The notes under the pieces are model-generated. The model searched no databases, was not told where the DNA came from, and worked only from the letters and a program-made list of their open reading frames with translations. Below are positions 37,747-52,700 of a DNA stretch of 64,000 nt, one piece after another (position 1 is the stretch's first letter; every line of letters starts with the position of its first letter). Source of the stretch: Nepenthes gracilis (taxonomy: Eukaryota; Streptophyta; Magnoliopsida; Caryophyllales; Nepenthaceae); assembly GCA_033239525.1 (NCBI GenBank), contig BSYO01000023.1, positions 12,230,158 through 12,294,157 of the forward strand, given 5' to 3'. A program made the position numbers and the translations under genes.

Positions 37747-40700
37747 GTACAGTTCATTCAAGTTAATAGCTTTAGAAACTTGAAAAAAAGAACAAAGAGT
37801 ATGGAGTTGTTCGAATTTGTTTGACAGGTTTCAAGGCCATCGTTTATACCCTTTTGGGGAGTGGCAACAATTGAGAAGCGTGTCCCTTTAGCCCTGGTGA
37901 TTGATATTATCATTGAACAAGGTAATCATATCAAGGCCAAATGAGTTATTTCATGACTTTTTTTTTTTTTTCACAAACATATTTTACAAGGAACACATTG
38001 TTGTTCCTTGGTCAACCTGCTAAAATTACTACTGAAATCGCATTTAACTTTTGCAATAACCCAAGTTTCAAATTCCTGGGATGTCTATTATGGTTGTAAT
38101 TTATCCACTCTGCACTTTTTTTTTTTTTTTTGCATATTGTTTTGTTCATTTAGCTGTATTGGTTAAATCATTTCCATAACTTTCATCATCTGTACTTTTC
38201 TCCTTTGATGACCCATATTTGTATTAATTTTGCAGTCATGCTCTCAAATATTATTGCTTTCATGATTGTATTCGCATTTTTGTTCTATCTTTTTTTCTGC
38301 CAATTCTTCTCTTTCAATTTAGCAGGATTATCAGTATGATAACTCACTTTGCCTTTTTTGTTTCTTTTGTTTGATAAGTAAGACATTGTATTGCCCAAAT
38401 AAAATACCAATTAGAACTACCCTGGGAATGTCAAGAAAATTACTAGTCAATGTAGTATAAAACCTAGATATACCTAGGTTACCTTATGACAGTTCAAACT
38501 GTCCAGCATCAAGCATAACTGGCCATACACACAATATACACATCTAATAATAATAATAAAAAAAAAAGTGCTGAAGCAATGGTGATTAAAGGATAACTAT
38601 CCATATGGGAGCTCAAACTATAAGCTCTAGTCAACACCATCATTTTGTTCCTTAAACTAAAAATTGACAAATTTCTTTGCTATGAGCTATTCATATATTG
38701 GAAAATGTGCCCTTGCTCTTGTGGAAAAAGTACTATTTTTTTCCTACACTCTGTTGGGATTGATTTTATCTTTTTGTTGAAGCAATGATACAGGGGGTGG
38801 GAGGAATTTAATTGTGCCAAACCCCACTAGGACTTGAACCCTCAGCCTACAGAGTCATGGCAATTGAGCTCTTCGGCTCTTAGTTGGGCTTGATAGTTAT
38901 TTTTGGGATTCCCCGGAAACAAAAACACGCATACAATTGGTGCAATGAAAATGAACCTAAATCCCTCATTAATCGTCAACCATCAAACACCATGTAAGCA
39001 CAAGGAATAATAATTATGCAACTTAGTACACCTAAGTTGTATGGTAATATTTAATATGAAAAATACTTCTTAACCAAAGAAAAAATTATGAGACAAATTT
39101 TGAATAAATCCACTATAGAAGTGTTCAGCTACAAATATACTCTTTCTGAGATCTCTTCACAACAATCCGTGTGAATGAGCGGTTGAATATAACCCTAATA
39201 CACCAAACAAGCTACTAGAAAAAATATATTGATAAAACAAACAATGAAATGGTAATATGTCTTAGAAATAAAATTAGAGTAACATACTCAAATTATAAAA
39301 GAATGGAACTCAAGTTGAATCTTAATCAGATGCTGACCCTCTTCTTCTCTCTTTTCTCTTTCTATCTTTTCTCTCTTTGCGTAGTACCCCTTTGTGTTAA
39401 AACGGTATCTAATTTACACCAAAATTTGAACAATATTTTATATATTCCACGTGATTGCTTGAGCTGCCATCTCATGGCCACGTCGCGGTGTAGCACTGAA
39501 AATCTTTCTAGTCCTGGCACTTAAGTGGCTAATTCACAATCCTCTCGTGGATAATTGCTGAAAATCCTCTCTAACCTGAGGTCTGCTCACTGAAGGAAGA
39601 CATACATTAGGTCTTTAGTCACCTCCTCGTGTGCATCCTCCCTATCTCTTTAGGCTAACGGCTGGGGCGAATTGTAATGACCAGCTAGCTTTCTTGGTGA
39701 TGCAAAGCCAGTGAGCAATATATTGTATGTTCATTTTTGAAAACTCAATCCTTGACCATTTCAAGCTTGTGGAGCTTGTACGAAAAAATTGTTGAAGAAG
39801 ATTTGACTAGAATATGAGATCCATGAAGAAATCTTGTACACAAGTTGGCATTCTTGCATGGATAGGTAGGCAAGTTGTGAATAGATAGGTGACAAGGAAC
39901 AGGAAGAGAAAAGAATGGTTAGTCCCTTTCTTCAACATCTATCGATCACTAACAATTTAAGTCGCCAACTTGCAACCTTTTTGCTAAACCTCTTGCGAAT
40001 AGTTTCTCACTTGAGCAAACATCGTGCAAATGTTCTATGAAAATGCCTAACAACTCCGGAAGTGAAAAATAACACTTCTAATAAGTGTAGGATTAACAAG
40101 AGAATGATTCAAAATCTAAAGAATTTCTCCTTACAACGTTCTGGGGGAATCTCGTCTCTCTGGCGATCCGTTGCCACCTCTTACCCACTAGTAACTTCCT
40201 CTCCACGGGGATCTCCGTATCAATCTCTACAAGTTTAAATGGCACTCTCTTCTACTCCACCGAATACCCAAGGTGTTGCCACTTCCCTTTGGTGCCTTCG
40301 CTACGATAGTGTCACTCCCCCTTGCACCATCCTCGGCCTCCTCCCACCACCTTAATTGAACCTCTCATCGGCCATCTTAGCGTTCTTGGAAATCAAAGCC
40401 TCTATCAAGTACTGACTTGATCACTTACTTTCTCTTGCCACAACTGAGATGCATTTGGTGAGTTTCCATTGAATTTTGCCAGATGCCAGGCGAAAACTTC
40501 CTTATCAAACTTTCCAGTTGAAATCAAACTCAATTGGACACCAAAGCGTGTCACTCACCACTCAACACGAGTTTCATCCCATTACTTGTTTGTAAGCTAA
40601 CGTCATCGATGTCCACTATCCTCAACAAACCATCATTATCCATTTTTAATGCCCTGTAGTACTCTGGCATATAGCAAGTGAAAAGGGGCTTCCTCAATTT

Positions 40701-43700
40701 CGCATGATATGAGAATTCATTATCTATCACCCAACTTGTCTTGTGGCTCGTGAAACTCTGTGTCTTCCCTACATGGACAACTAAAAGGTCTCTATAAGTA
40801 GTAATAGTGGTCTAATCATTGCCATCATGATCCTTACTCTCTTGCTGCCTACTAACACCCTCTTTTCTCTTGAAATAATTCCTGCTTCATGTAACCCTTT
40901 TTGCTATAATGAAAGCTTTCAATGTCCTTAAGCTTGGACCAGTTGTTGCTCCTCTTCGACTTGCCACGTCCTTTCCTTGATCTCCCGTGCCCCCATCACC
41001 AGTGGACACTAAGGCGGTTGACTTCTCTGAAACCTTGTTACTTTCTTTCCACCTAGACTCATCTATAAATAAGGAAGCGATAACTTCATTAAGGATGAGC
41101 ATATCTTTCTAGAAAGAATAAAAGCGTCGTGATAATATGATCGCAGCAATGAAGCCAGTAACACCAATACCTTGTCTTTATCTTTAACTTTTTCATCAAG
41201 CGTTAGTATTTGTGTTAAAATTTGGTTAAACTCATCCATGTGTTTTTCAAATCTGTCCCCTTGGAATAACCAAAGGTTATAGAATTTCTTTTTCACATAT
41301 AACCTTGTCGTCAAGAGTTGGAATCGTATCGGTTCTCAAATTTTAACCAGAATTCTACTAAATCCGATAAACTAATAACTTCTTGAAGAATATCAGCCAC
41401 AAAATATAACTTGATCGTGCAATTTGCAAAATTTCTCATGTCTTGCCACTTATCAGTATTCATCCTTTTTGGTTTATCCTCCTTCCTTAGTGGTTTTATT
41501 GTTCCTTGTCTAGTCAAAATATTTTTCACTCTTTTTTGTTAAAGAATGAAATTATTTTGCCCATTAAATTACTCAATGTGAAATGGCAAACTCTTTGATG
41601 TTGATGCCATCAAATTATAGTTTTCACACACCGGTAAATTCTCTTCTCTGATATACTTGTTAGGATTCCTCGATAACAAAAACATGCACACAATCAGAGC
41701 GGTGGAAATAAACCCAAATCTCCCGTCAATCATTAGCGAGACAACACTGTAAGAGTACAAAGAATAACAATCATGCAATAATCACACACAAGTTATGCAA
41801 TAATATTTAATGTGAAAAAACCCTTTTTAAATAAGGAAAAAATCGCAAAACAAATTTCGATGAAATCCACTATAAAAGTGTTCAGTTATAAATATAACCC
41901 TCTTCGAGATTCCTCCATAATAACCTGTAAAAATAATTGTTTGAATATAACCTCAACACATCTAACAGCCCATTAGAGAAAGTATACCAAAAAAATGAGA
42001 AACTAAATGATAATATATCATAGTAACAACACTAGAGTAGTGTATCCAAGTTTAGAAAAAAATGGAACTCGCATAGGACCTCTACTAGATACCAAACATT
42101 TTCCTCTTCTATCTTCTCTCCTATCTCTTTGTATGGCGTTCCCTTATGTTAAAATGATCTCTAATTTGCCCAAAAATCAGAATAGAATTTTTTATATTCT
42201 GTGTGGTTGCTTGAGCGGCCAGCTTGCGGTGCACCACAAAAAATCCTCCTAGTTTTGGTGTTTAAGTGGTTAGCCCGCTATCTTTTCGTGAAACCTCCTG
42301 CAAACACTTTATCTCTAGCGAATCTCGTGCGAACGACATGTGAAAATACCTGATAGCTCCAGAAGTGAAAACAACATTCCTAATAGGCATGAGACTCATA
42401 AGGGAGCGAGTCAAAATCCAACAATTACTAGATTTGTTACTATGCAGGTTAGGATTATTATTGACAACTATTGTAAATAATGGAACTTTTTTGCATATCG
42501 CATACATCACTTGTTTACCATGGTTTGATGTACAGCTTGGAGGAAGGTTTTTCGTATCTTTCGATATCCACCCTACAATATGGGGTCAAAAGGCCAAAAT
42601 GCTGGTAACTATGGACTCAAAGCAATATGGAATTTGCTAGGTTCAATTATTTGACTTTATATTATGTGATCCTCATGATTATCTTAATTGCCACTGGCCT
42701 ACAGGATTTTGGCAAGAGTGCTTTGAAGATTTATGGGCAGAAAGGCCAGAAAATCAAAGATTGAAGAATTAACCAAAAATATCATAAAATCCGTTTGGTT
42801 TTATGAGTAGGAAGATCGGGCTCATATGCTACATCTATTGACGAGAATTGAAAAATATGATTAGGAAAAAAGACAGATATGCTCTAGGTTTTCATTGATT
42901 AGGACATGCTTTTGATTGGGTTTGTAGGGAAGTTTATTGGTGGCTTTATGAATGTATCTCTTCCTTTCTTTCCAATGTGTGTCAGCACATGTGCATGTCT
43001 GCAGTGGCGCTAATGTGCTCGTGTACATGCTTCTAAGGATATGATTGAAATACTGATGAATAGCACTAGGATGGAGCTGGGGATAAGGGAGTTAGGCATA
43101 TTATAGTTCCTTAAGTGAATTACTAATATGTCAGTATGGGGTTGTGTGGTGTATTCTTGTTTGTAGATGACATTGTGATTTTGCATCTTTTCTCTATCAA
43201 TGCAATGGATATATCATAATGTTGTAATTGAAGGTGGAATTTTAGTTACAATTATGAAGAGAGTATTTAAATTATAGAAGTTTCAAGATGACCGGTAGAA
43301 ACATTGATTACAAGAGACATATGTTCTGATAATTCTAACCGAGATAATAAGCTGTAAATGGAAATCAATGGTCAATCAATTCCTTGATTTAAGAGGTTTG
43401 TTGTCATGAATTCATAATTCAAGTGTGAGAAAATTGAACAATTTGTATTGAAATGGGTTTACAGCAGGTAGACTGAAGTGGAGAAAGAGATGCAAAGTTT
43501 TACCACATTGTGAGATATCTGGATGATTGTCTTTTGCACTAATACTTGTGTTTGGCATTTGGAATTTAAATACAGGGAAGCACAATCTAAATTTAGCTGT
43601 TTGGTTTACAATGTACAATTATAATTTTGCATCTAGTTCCATAGGTTTGGAACATAACTAGACAAGAACTCCAATGATTCCTGTGGCGCTTAAGATTTAT

Positions 43701-46700
43701 TATCTTTACTCCGAGAATTGAATCTCAAGGCTCTCTCTTGGCTTCTAAACCATCTTAACTTCTTTACACATCATCCTAAGCTTAGTGTTGGGTATGTGTA
43801 GGTTGCTTACAATCCATATACGGGATCCATAACATCAGAATTGAAAGTATATCGCGTGGTAAAGCTGCTCCAGTGGATGAGCTACAAGTTCAGGGAATCT
43901 CCAACCCAGGACTTTTGAGAAAGGTATATCAAAGTTTTCCTCCATCTGTCAGTGACTACTTCTCATTGTATTTCATTCTTATACAATCGTGCAGTGCCTA
44001 TGCTATAATCATTGTCAAATGACTTTGTATTTTGTTTCATTTTTCACAGGTCATCATAACAGAAGCTTCGAAGGTCATCCTAGACTCCGGCCGAACTTTA
44101 AAACTGGCAACTCAGGCTAGCGAAGCAGAATTTATGAGCCATATGGGATCATCAACTGAGGGGCCTGCTGCTTTGAGATCACCATCCAAGAGTTCGAAGG
44201 TAACAGTGACATTTTGAAAACACCCATTTGGTCCTTATAGAAAATCTTCTCACCACTTGAACAAACTATGTCCCAGAATGGAAATAATACACTTGAAACA
44301 CTGCCCCAAACAAAGTCGCCGACATACCATAAATTGTCGATTTTAGTAGATTCCTGGATCATCACAACATCCGTGTACGCATTTAAGATCTTCATCTTCC
44401 CAATCAAACAGCGATCAATGGTGTCAAGTGCCTTCACATTGCAGCAAAAGTTCCCCAGGATGTCTTCTTACTGTGCCCTTCTTCCCTTAACCTTCCTATA
44501 ATTCACAGAGAATCTGAGGTTCTGCATCTCCCTCTCCAGCCTTTTGTTCCTCATAAACTATATGATGCAGACATCTCAAAGATATTAAAGAGATTTGATT
44601 TGATATGTTTCTGTGTTGTAAAATCTTGAGAATTATTAAAATTTTATAATCTTGACAGCCTTTGAAATATTTGAGGAATGGTATATTTTATTTTTATTAT
44701 GTTCTTATTTTAGGTTATTATTAATTAGAAAACTTTGTCTGTTTCCTAATTAGCTTAGGAGTAGGACGTCTCTATATAGGGACCCTACTTTTAATGTTAA
44801 TAGTTATCATTGAATTGAATTGATATTAAGAAATTATTATTCTCCTTGGTAATCTGTCTCTGCAGCTCCCCTTTTTTCTATTCTCTTCTGCGCTTCTTCC
44901 CTTCCCCCTCTGTCTTTTTCTTCCCTTCCCTATTTTCCCATCCCTATAGCAGAAACTTCTAACATCATGACTGATGGGGCTCACTAACCTAAGACCCAAA
45001 GGCTGCTAAAGGGTCTCAGATCTGGCTTTTCTTTCAAATAGCGTCAACTATAATCTGGAGTGTTGGTGGTATAGAGGGCTGCTTAATTACCAAATCCTTG
45101 ATAAATCCAATAAGGATTTTTGCAGAGTGCTAAATTCATGCATTTGTGGCACTTGCTTGGAGAAAATTACAGAACATTGAGTGCCTCAGGGTGAGAGGAG
45201 ATAACATCATGACTGTTGGGGCTCACTAACCCTAAGACCCAAAGGCTGCTAAAAGGTCTCAGATCTGGCTTTTCTTTCAAATGGCATCAACTATAATCTG
45301 GAGTGTTGGTGGTATAGAGGGCTGCTTAATTACCAAATCCTTGATAAATCCAATAAGGATTTTTACAGAATGCTAAATTCATGCATTTGAGGCACTTGCT
45401 TGGAGAAAATTACAGAACATTGAGTGCCTCAGGGTGAGAGGAGATGAAGCTTTGCAAGGCATTCTGTACCACTTTAAGCCAGAAAATTGCTGTGGTGGAA
45501 CGACATGAGAGACAAGCTAACAAGTAGTTATGCCTACTTTTGACCTTTCTTCGTTGGAATGAGTTCACAATTTATGGCTGTCATCTTAGTCTTGATTGCC
45601 ACCTGTATAATTCAGTAAATAATTGACCTTCTGTCTTGTTCTTACCCAAGCTTGGCCATTACCAGTACAAATAAATTTTTAGATTGAACTGTGAAGTCAT
45701 AGAATGTTTAAGTTGACTGCATGCGGCATGTGTTGCCCGGTTTATTTGGTTCTGCATATTTGACTGAACTCATATTGAGTGATTATCTCTTATTCTGTCA
45801 ACTTCCTATAGATAGGATTGTATCCTAGGAAGAGCAGTGTATTTTACTTTTCTCTGAACCTTTATATGATAAAAGAAGATGATTGAGCTATATTCTAAGA
45901 TATTCTTGTGATGAGACTGGCGTGAGTACATCTATCTAGAGGGTGAAATATCCTCTATGTTTTGTTTTGTCTCGGTTTTTTTTTACATTACATAAGGTAA
46001 CTTGCTTACCTAGCACTTTTGCTAAGGATTTAATTAGAGTCAAACTTGGATTTGAAAAAAAAAAACCTCTCCCTTATTAGCCAAAGTACAAGCGTACTCT
46101 TTGTTCTTTAGTAAAAGTAAGCCAAAAAACATTTTTTTTCGAAAAGTCTCAACGTCCTCGTTGAGAGTCGCTTTGCGAGACGTCCAGTAGTCTCTGACTT
46201 GGTCTTCGGGATTATAAGTCTCAGCCTGTTCCTAGCTTGCCTCGCTCTCAAGTTGGCCCTTCTACTTTACTAAGTAGTATTCCATTCGTGCAGTCGGTGT
46301 ATGGGCTAGCCCATGGCGTGGTCAGCTATGATATACTCAACTTCTTCTTTAGTAGGTTCATCTACAACATCTGGTGGTACACTTGTGGGCACGTTCCTCT
46401 CTGGGTTGGTCTGGTCTAATCGAAGTCAACTGACTTACATGGAGTACGAGATGAGTTTTCACCGAGCTAGTCATTTGAGTATATAGGCTCTCTTTTCTAT
46501 CTGCTTCTCTATAAGGTCTATTTTCTTCTTTCTTCAGATTGGGCTAAGCTTTTAAGTTGTTTAAGTAGGTTGGGCTAGGTCGTTGCCCTCCTGCCACCTC
46601 TTGGCAAAGTAGGCTGATGGGCAAGCTCCCTCCTGTCGCAATGGTGTGGGGCGTCAAAGGCTGTTGCCCCGTGGCAACAACTGCCACTCGAAACAACACA

Positions 46701-49700
46701 ATAACGCATCATGGTTTGCCAATACCATATCTGTACTGCTTCAGAGTCCAGCATTCAGTAGCCTACCTTCATTTTGTTGTTCAAAGTAGGTATTTCAGGT
46801 TATTAATCAATAAGTTATTAATATAGGAGATAGCTGTGCAAGTGGTGCAATTGGGCTGGAAAGTGACACACATTAACATAAGTGTTCAAATATCTTTGGC
46901 ATCATATCCTGTGTCCAGTAAATCGGAAATTTCTTGCAGTTGTCTTTATCACCCCTCCCCTGAAAATGTCATTAATGAAGTTTACAGAACTGTACTTGGC
47001 CTGCGATAATGCTGAGCATCTTATGGATAGATTGGGCAACCATCATATGCTATGGTGATTGGGCCACTCTCAAAGGACAGTGCCTTTGTTGAGGAGGGTG
47101 TATTGACCCTTCAAGTGGGTTCTGAGATTGTTTTGAGACTCCATGAAAGATGATTTCTCCTTTAATGTTGTGTCTGGAGAGCAGGGTCTCAGATTACTCA
47201 AATCCAAAGGTATCTTTGGAATATGGGGAGTGTTCAGGAACAATGGGTTTGCTGAATCTTTCTCAAAATGCAGTAAATGACAATTTAGAATAATATTATC
47301 ATTTTGAAGTTCAAAGAAAGGTTTCTGAGGTAGTGGTGCTGAAAATACTGAGATTTAGTGAATTCTCGTGCTTGTATTGGCAAGCAATGAACGTAAGACT
47401 GAACTTTTCAAGGACATTAAGACTAAGCAGAGCTTAAGGGCTTTAATTACTAGAATCATGGCCTGAAAAACATTACAAACACGGAATTAGAAAGCTTGAA
47501 TAGAATTCTGTTATAATATGAATTAATTGTGTTTTTGCTTTTTAACTTTTGGGTTTTTCGACTATGCTATGGGTTTGTGAGTTGGGGATGCTTTGTTATT
47601 TTTGGTTTTTTTTGGGGGTGATTGAGGCTCTAACTTCTGTACTTGCGTGGTATCACGGTCCGAGTTTTCTAGCTATAAAACTATGAAGTGCGTCCAGTTC
47701 TCAACGAGAATAAACACCTCCAGTTAACCCATGAGCACTCTTAAGTGTCGGGGTTAATCCTGAGACGTAAATGCGAAAATGACACCAGTGTCAAGTATGT
47801 AGAATACAAGAACATCGCCAAAAAAAAATATGAAAATACAAACAAGTAATTAATAGTAACAGATAACAATCGGATGTTAAAGAAAATTTCAAGAATCCAT
47901 TCCCTCATTTAGAGGGTTCGACATTTTGTCCTTTGACATTAGTATACATTAAAAATCCCTAACTTTCATAATGGGGTATCTAATTTTTTACAGTACTAAA
48001 ATTTAAACTAAATTTATCTAAATTTTTAGAAAAATTCAAAAATATGAGAAAAATTATGTAAAAATTTATATGACTCAGTTTAAATTCTAACATCCTTCAC
48101 TTAGTTACTGATATTATTGTTGACTAGATCATTAGAATAGTTTTGACCTCTCACGTCTTCAGTCTTATGTCTTTAGCAAGCTCCCAACTTGTTTTTTCTA
48201 TTGGTCACCCCTTTCACTTTACAAGCACTATTCTATTATTTTCGAATGATATTATCACCTCCTATGTAGTAATAATTTTTTCAACTTTTGGCGCTAATGA
48301 TGGCTTCATTCTAATGTTAGTGCACTGTAATTGGTTACGTTAGGGATATTTCATGTTAGGATTATATAGTTTCAAATAGCTCGCATGGTAGATGGGGTGG
48401 ACTTTCATCTATTCTGGATGATCTATCTTGTACGATGCTTTCCCGACACCAGTAATGATCTGGATAAGGCCTTCATATTTCCATCAGAAGCGCTTGTCTC
48501 TTTCTTTGAGGAACCGTATCTGCTCTTAGAAAAGCATTATCATCACAATATCTCTCACATTAAATTGCACAAGTTGCATCTTCTAATCTGCTCACTTCAT
48601 TCGATGGGATGCTTTCTCCAAGCAGGCTTTGGCAATCTCTGTGTTCTGCGTCCACTCACAAGCAAATTTGTAAGCACAAAAACACTTTTGTATGGCTTGG
48701 CCGTATTGTATGAAAGAAGTGGCTGCTTTACAATCTTAAAAGAGCTCTTATTTGAAGAAGAGCACTTTGAGTATTAAAACAAAATTGAACAATATCAGGA
48801 ATCTTCATTCAATCCTTTTGACTGGCACTCAGAAAATATCGCAGATATTCTTCAAATAAGCCATTGAATCTCTCCCTTTGACCGTCAGTTTAAGGATGAT
48901 AGCTTGATGAGTTATTCAATTCTAAGCCGACTAGTCTGAAGAGTTTTAACCAGAAAGCTCTAATGAAGCATCCATCTTTGTTGTGAACAATATGTTTGGG
49001 CACTTCCTAATATTTGATGATGTGTTTGAAGAAAAGGGACGATGTTGCCTCCTCTAAACAACCTCTTAACGTCAAAATAAAAGTGTGTACTTTGAAAAGC
49101 AGTCTATGACTTCCAAAATGCACGAGTATTCACCAACTTGGGCAGCCCTATAATGAAGTCAGGTTTAGCTTCACCCGTTCCCTGATAGTCAAGGCAATCT
49201 CGTTTATTGATAAGTGGACTACTTGAAACAATGCGGTGAGGTCCTGTCTTCTACTAAGGACATCTACGGCCTAGTTCCTGCATCTGGATTTGTGCATTAG
49301 CTCCATGTTGAATTCCACTAAGAATTTTTGCCACTAAGCTAGCTTAGACATTAACTCAAGTTAGGTGAGTATATGGCTAGTAAAGGTGTTGTCATCTTTT
49401 ACAGCAAATTTGGAATCGGACAAGTAATGCCTCCAGGTCCTCAGATAGTGCACGATCACAAGCAACTCCTCCTCTTGAGCTATATAACGTTATTCGGCCT
49501 CATTTAGCTTTATATTCTCATAGGCTACTGGATGGCGTTCTTGCAATATGACCCCTCCGAGAGCAAAATCCGACGTTTTGGTTCATACTTCGAAGTGCGT
49601 AGTAACATCTGGAAGGGCTAACACTGGCTCTATCATTGCCGCACCCTTGAGTTACTTGAAGGCTTACTGGCATACCTTCGACCACTCCACTTCCTATCCT

Positions 49701-52700
49701 TCTTGATTAAAGCTGTCAAAAGTGCTGCGTTCTTTGAGTACCTTTCTATGAATCGTCGATAGTAGTTAGCAATGCCGAAAAAGAGCACAACTCGCTTACA
49801 ATTGTCGGGACTTGCCAATTTGAGATAGCTTACACTTTATTGGAATCTATCCTGATCTGATCTCGCCCCATACAGTGCCCCGGGAAGTTGATCTCCTAAT
49901 GTCTAGTTTTCAGTTAAGAATTTTAATGTCATTAATATAGGTTTAGGTTAATTTGAAAATAATTATATGATAAAAATTTAAAAAAATTAATCTTTTGGAA
50001 TCAAGCTTGGCACCTGATAGGCACCTTTGGGGAGCTCATGTGCGTTTGTGGCACAATGGTGGCAACCAAGGTGCGCCTATAGCAGCGATCGTGCACACTT
50101 TAGGCGGTGTAGGGGCGGTTGAGGTGTGGTTGTGTTGGTGCTCATACGTGGATAGGCAGAATGCTGACACTTGAGTTACACTTGATGTGGCACTCTTGCA
50201 CGCATGTGCAGTGAAATGGTGCCTAAAGTATGCCTATCTGACACTCGTGTGCTAATTATAATATGTAAGGGTTAGGCGCACTGTTTTTGGTCATTTTCAT
50301 GGGAAAGAAAGGGAGAGAGTAAGTAGAGAGGAAAAGAAGATGAAGAAGTGAAGGAAGAAAATTTTAGAATTTTATCTTGTCAAATCTGTTAGATTAGAGG
50401 TAAAATGTATGCATTTTTAAGCCCGATCTCTAGTTTATTTTGAAATCCTTCGATTTTGTTTACATATCTTGTTTTTACTGTACATGCATGTCATATTTTA
50501 CCCCCTTTCTTTGGATATTTGTGAATGCATGTAGTTTTACATATTATTTTACAACCTGGTTTGGTCTTTACTAAAGGCTTGAAGGTTTGTTCGTTTTTCG
50601 CTATGTAAGTGAATATTTTGAGGTAATATGTTTATATATATAAATATTTGTGAAGGAAAAATTATGAAATATGTGCATTTGGCCTTATATGTTGATACTC
50701 CATGTAAGTATTTCAGACTGGACTTTATTTGATTGGACACGAGATTTATAATTTCTCACAAGGTGGAAAGTTTTGTATTTACATTTTCCCATAGAATGAA
50801 AAGTTTTGGATTTATACTTTTCCTACAGAGAAAAAGTTTTGGTTATTTGTTATAGAGTCTACCATTTGTTTTTTTTAAGAACCATTGAAAGGATTTGAAT
50901 GAAACAATATATTCAGATATTCTAATATATCAGACAAATTTAAGGATTGCATCTAATCTCATGGGTGTCAAAAGAAAATAGTGTTTGACTTCGTCTATAG
51001 GGTATATATATAGATTTCCTGCCTACGGATCTAAAAAGTGACGTTTTGGCCTAATGTTACTAGGAGTATGTGTAACCCTTCCTCAATTTTAGTTTTTTGG
51101 CCATTAGTTCTCGAATTTTAGCATGTTTTAGATTTTGAGATTTTGACCCACATTGTATTTGTTATTTAAAATGTTTGATTTTTTGAAATTTGCAAGTTTT
51201 GACATAGTTTTCAGATCTATTCGACCTTGAATTTTTGAGATTTTGGATTCATGTGATATTTGGACATTTGGATGATTCTGTACTGTTTGGTCTTATTTGA
51301 TATTTATATATTGATTATGAGATTTGCGTACAAAATCACATTCGAACATTCGATATGTGGATATCGATTTTTGGACATTTGACATATTACATTGTGAATG
51401 TGTTTTACTATTTGTCATCCATTCGTTTTGTTTTAGGGATGTGTATTTGTTATTGTGTGTGTGTGTGTGTGTGTGTGTGTATAGTTGATAAATTTTAGGC
51501 TTATAATTTGTCCTACTTTCTAACATTTTGGATTAAAGGGCTTTGAGATTGCTTCCAGGACATTGGACGGAAAACGTTGAAGACCTTTATTGTTATTTTG
51601 TTATTTGGACATGTATTTGGATTTATTATTAGGATTATTTCAAGATTTCTATTTAGTTGATTTATTTATGATCTATATTATTTGGGATGTACATTTATCA
51701 ATATGGACTTTGTACAAGCCTAATATTATCATAGTTTGGATGTTGATGGATGCTTTCCTTCAGGATAGGTTTAATATGAGTAGGTTATCACAATAATTTA
51801 TTTAGGGAGGGGATACTATAGTTTGGTCAGATCTTATATTCGCTGTCGAGGGTTATTAATAATATATTGTTTTGAATTTTGTTTTGTTCAAGTCAATTTG
51901 GGTTTTGTCTTATTCAAAAGGAAAAATATAAAATTTAATAGTCAGGTTTATTGAATTACTTGCTTGGGCTGATGACATGACAAATCTCCTTTTAAGAAAA
52001 TGAGCACTTCTCATGCTTTGCTTAGAGATGATTCTCCTTTAATTTCTGAAACACTAATCTTAGATGTTTTATGTGATCTTCTAGAGTTGAACTGCATATT
52101 ACAATGTTGCTCAAATAGACCACCACAAATTTGCCCAAACATTCATGAAATATCTAGTTCATTAATGTGCAAAAAAAGTTGTTGGGGCGTTGATCAATAA
52201 GAAGAACATTACGAGCCACTCAAAAGCTCAAAATCTTGTAACATATATAGTTTTTGGCTTATTTTTCTCTGTGATTCTAATTTGGTGAGAACTTGACCTC
52301 AAGTCAAGCTTCATAAAGCATTTTGCATTGCTTAATTGATCAAATAAATCAGCAATCAAAAGAATCAGATAGTGATTCTTAACAATCACATTTGTGAGGG
52401 CCCTGTAGTCAGTTAAAGACATAAACTCCCATATTGCTTCTTCTGAAATAGTTTGGGGGCTCCATAAGGCGCTTTTGAAGGGTGGACAACCCTGAGCTAA
52501 TCAACCTGGCCAATTGTTTTCAAAACTCTGTTAGCTCTTAAGATGCCATCTGGTGTGTTCCTCACACAGGTGGCTTCGTCCTTGGAGTCAGTTGAATATG
52601 GTGATCCATGACTCTTCTAGGTGGAAGAACCTTAGGTAACTTCATCAGCAACAACTCCTCGAATTCCTTTAGGAGTAGGCTGACTTTTGGTGGCAAAGAC

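Larger units (their letters stand above)
38900..42423 (-). mobile_element. Non-autonomous copia-type element, gag and protease remnants only, second copy
   Basis: This element belongs to the same family as 11320-14640 but is in reverse orientation. The left LTR is about 38900-40120 and the right LTR 41659-42423, with an interior of about 1.54 kb. Read on the minus strand the right LTR begins TGTTGGATTTTGAC and ends GGAATCCTAACA, followed by AGTATATCAGAGAAG, which resembles the initiator-tRNA-Met primer site TGGTATCAGAGC. The interior holds a copia Gag followed by protease-like sequence, with no integrase, RT or RNase H. The left LTR has an extra internal segment of roughly 400 bp (about 39600-40000). 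The element lies antisense to its host gene. Confidence 0.72.
37922..43801 (+). other. Intron 2 of the membrane-protein gene (5.9 kb)
   Basis: GT-AG ends. It contains the minus-strand gag-only copia element at about 38900-42423. The remaining flanks (37922-38899 and 42424-43801) are AT-rich with several poly-T runs (37961, 38117) and no recognisable gene. Confidence 0.75.

Noticed and set aside
37747..37824. Continuation of membrane-protein exon 1 beyond 37746
   Set aside because: Reading on gives basic low-complexity residues that do not fit the family, whereas splicing at the GTACAG donor joins directly to the conserved exon at 37828.
48385..48777. 130-residue plus-strand frame in intron 4
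   Set aside because: It is the opposite-strand shadow of the chromovirus integrase region, which reads on the minus strand.
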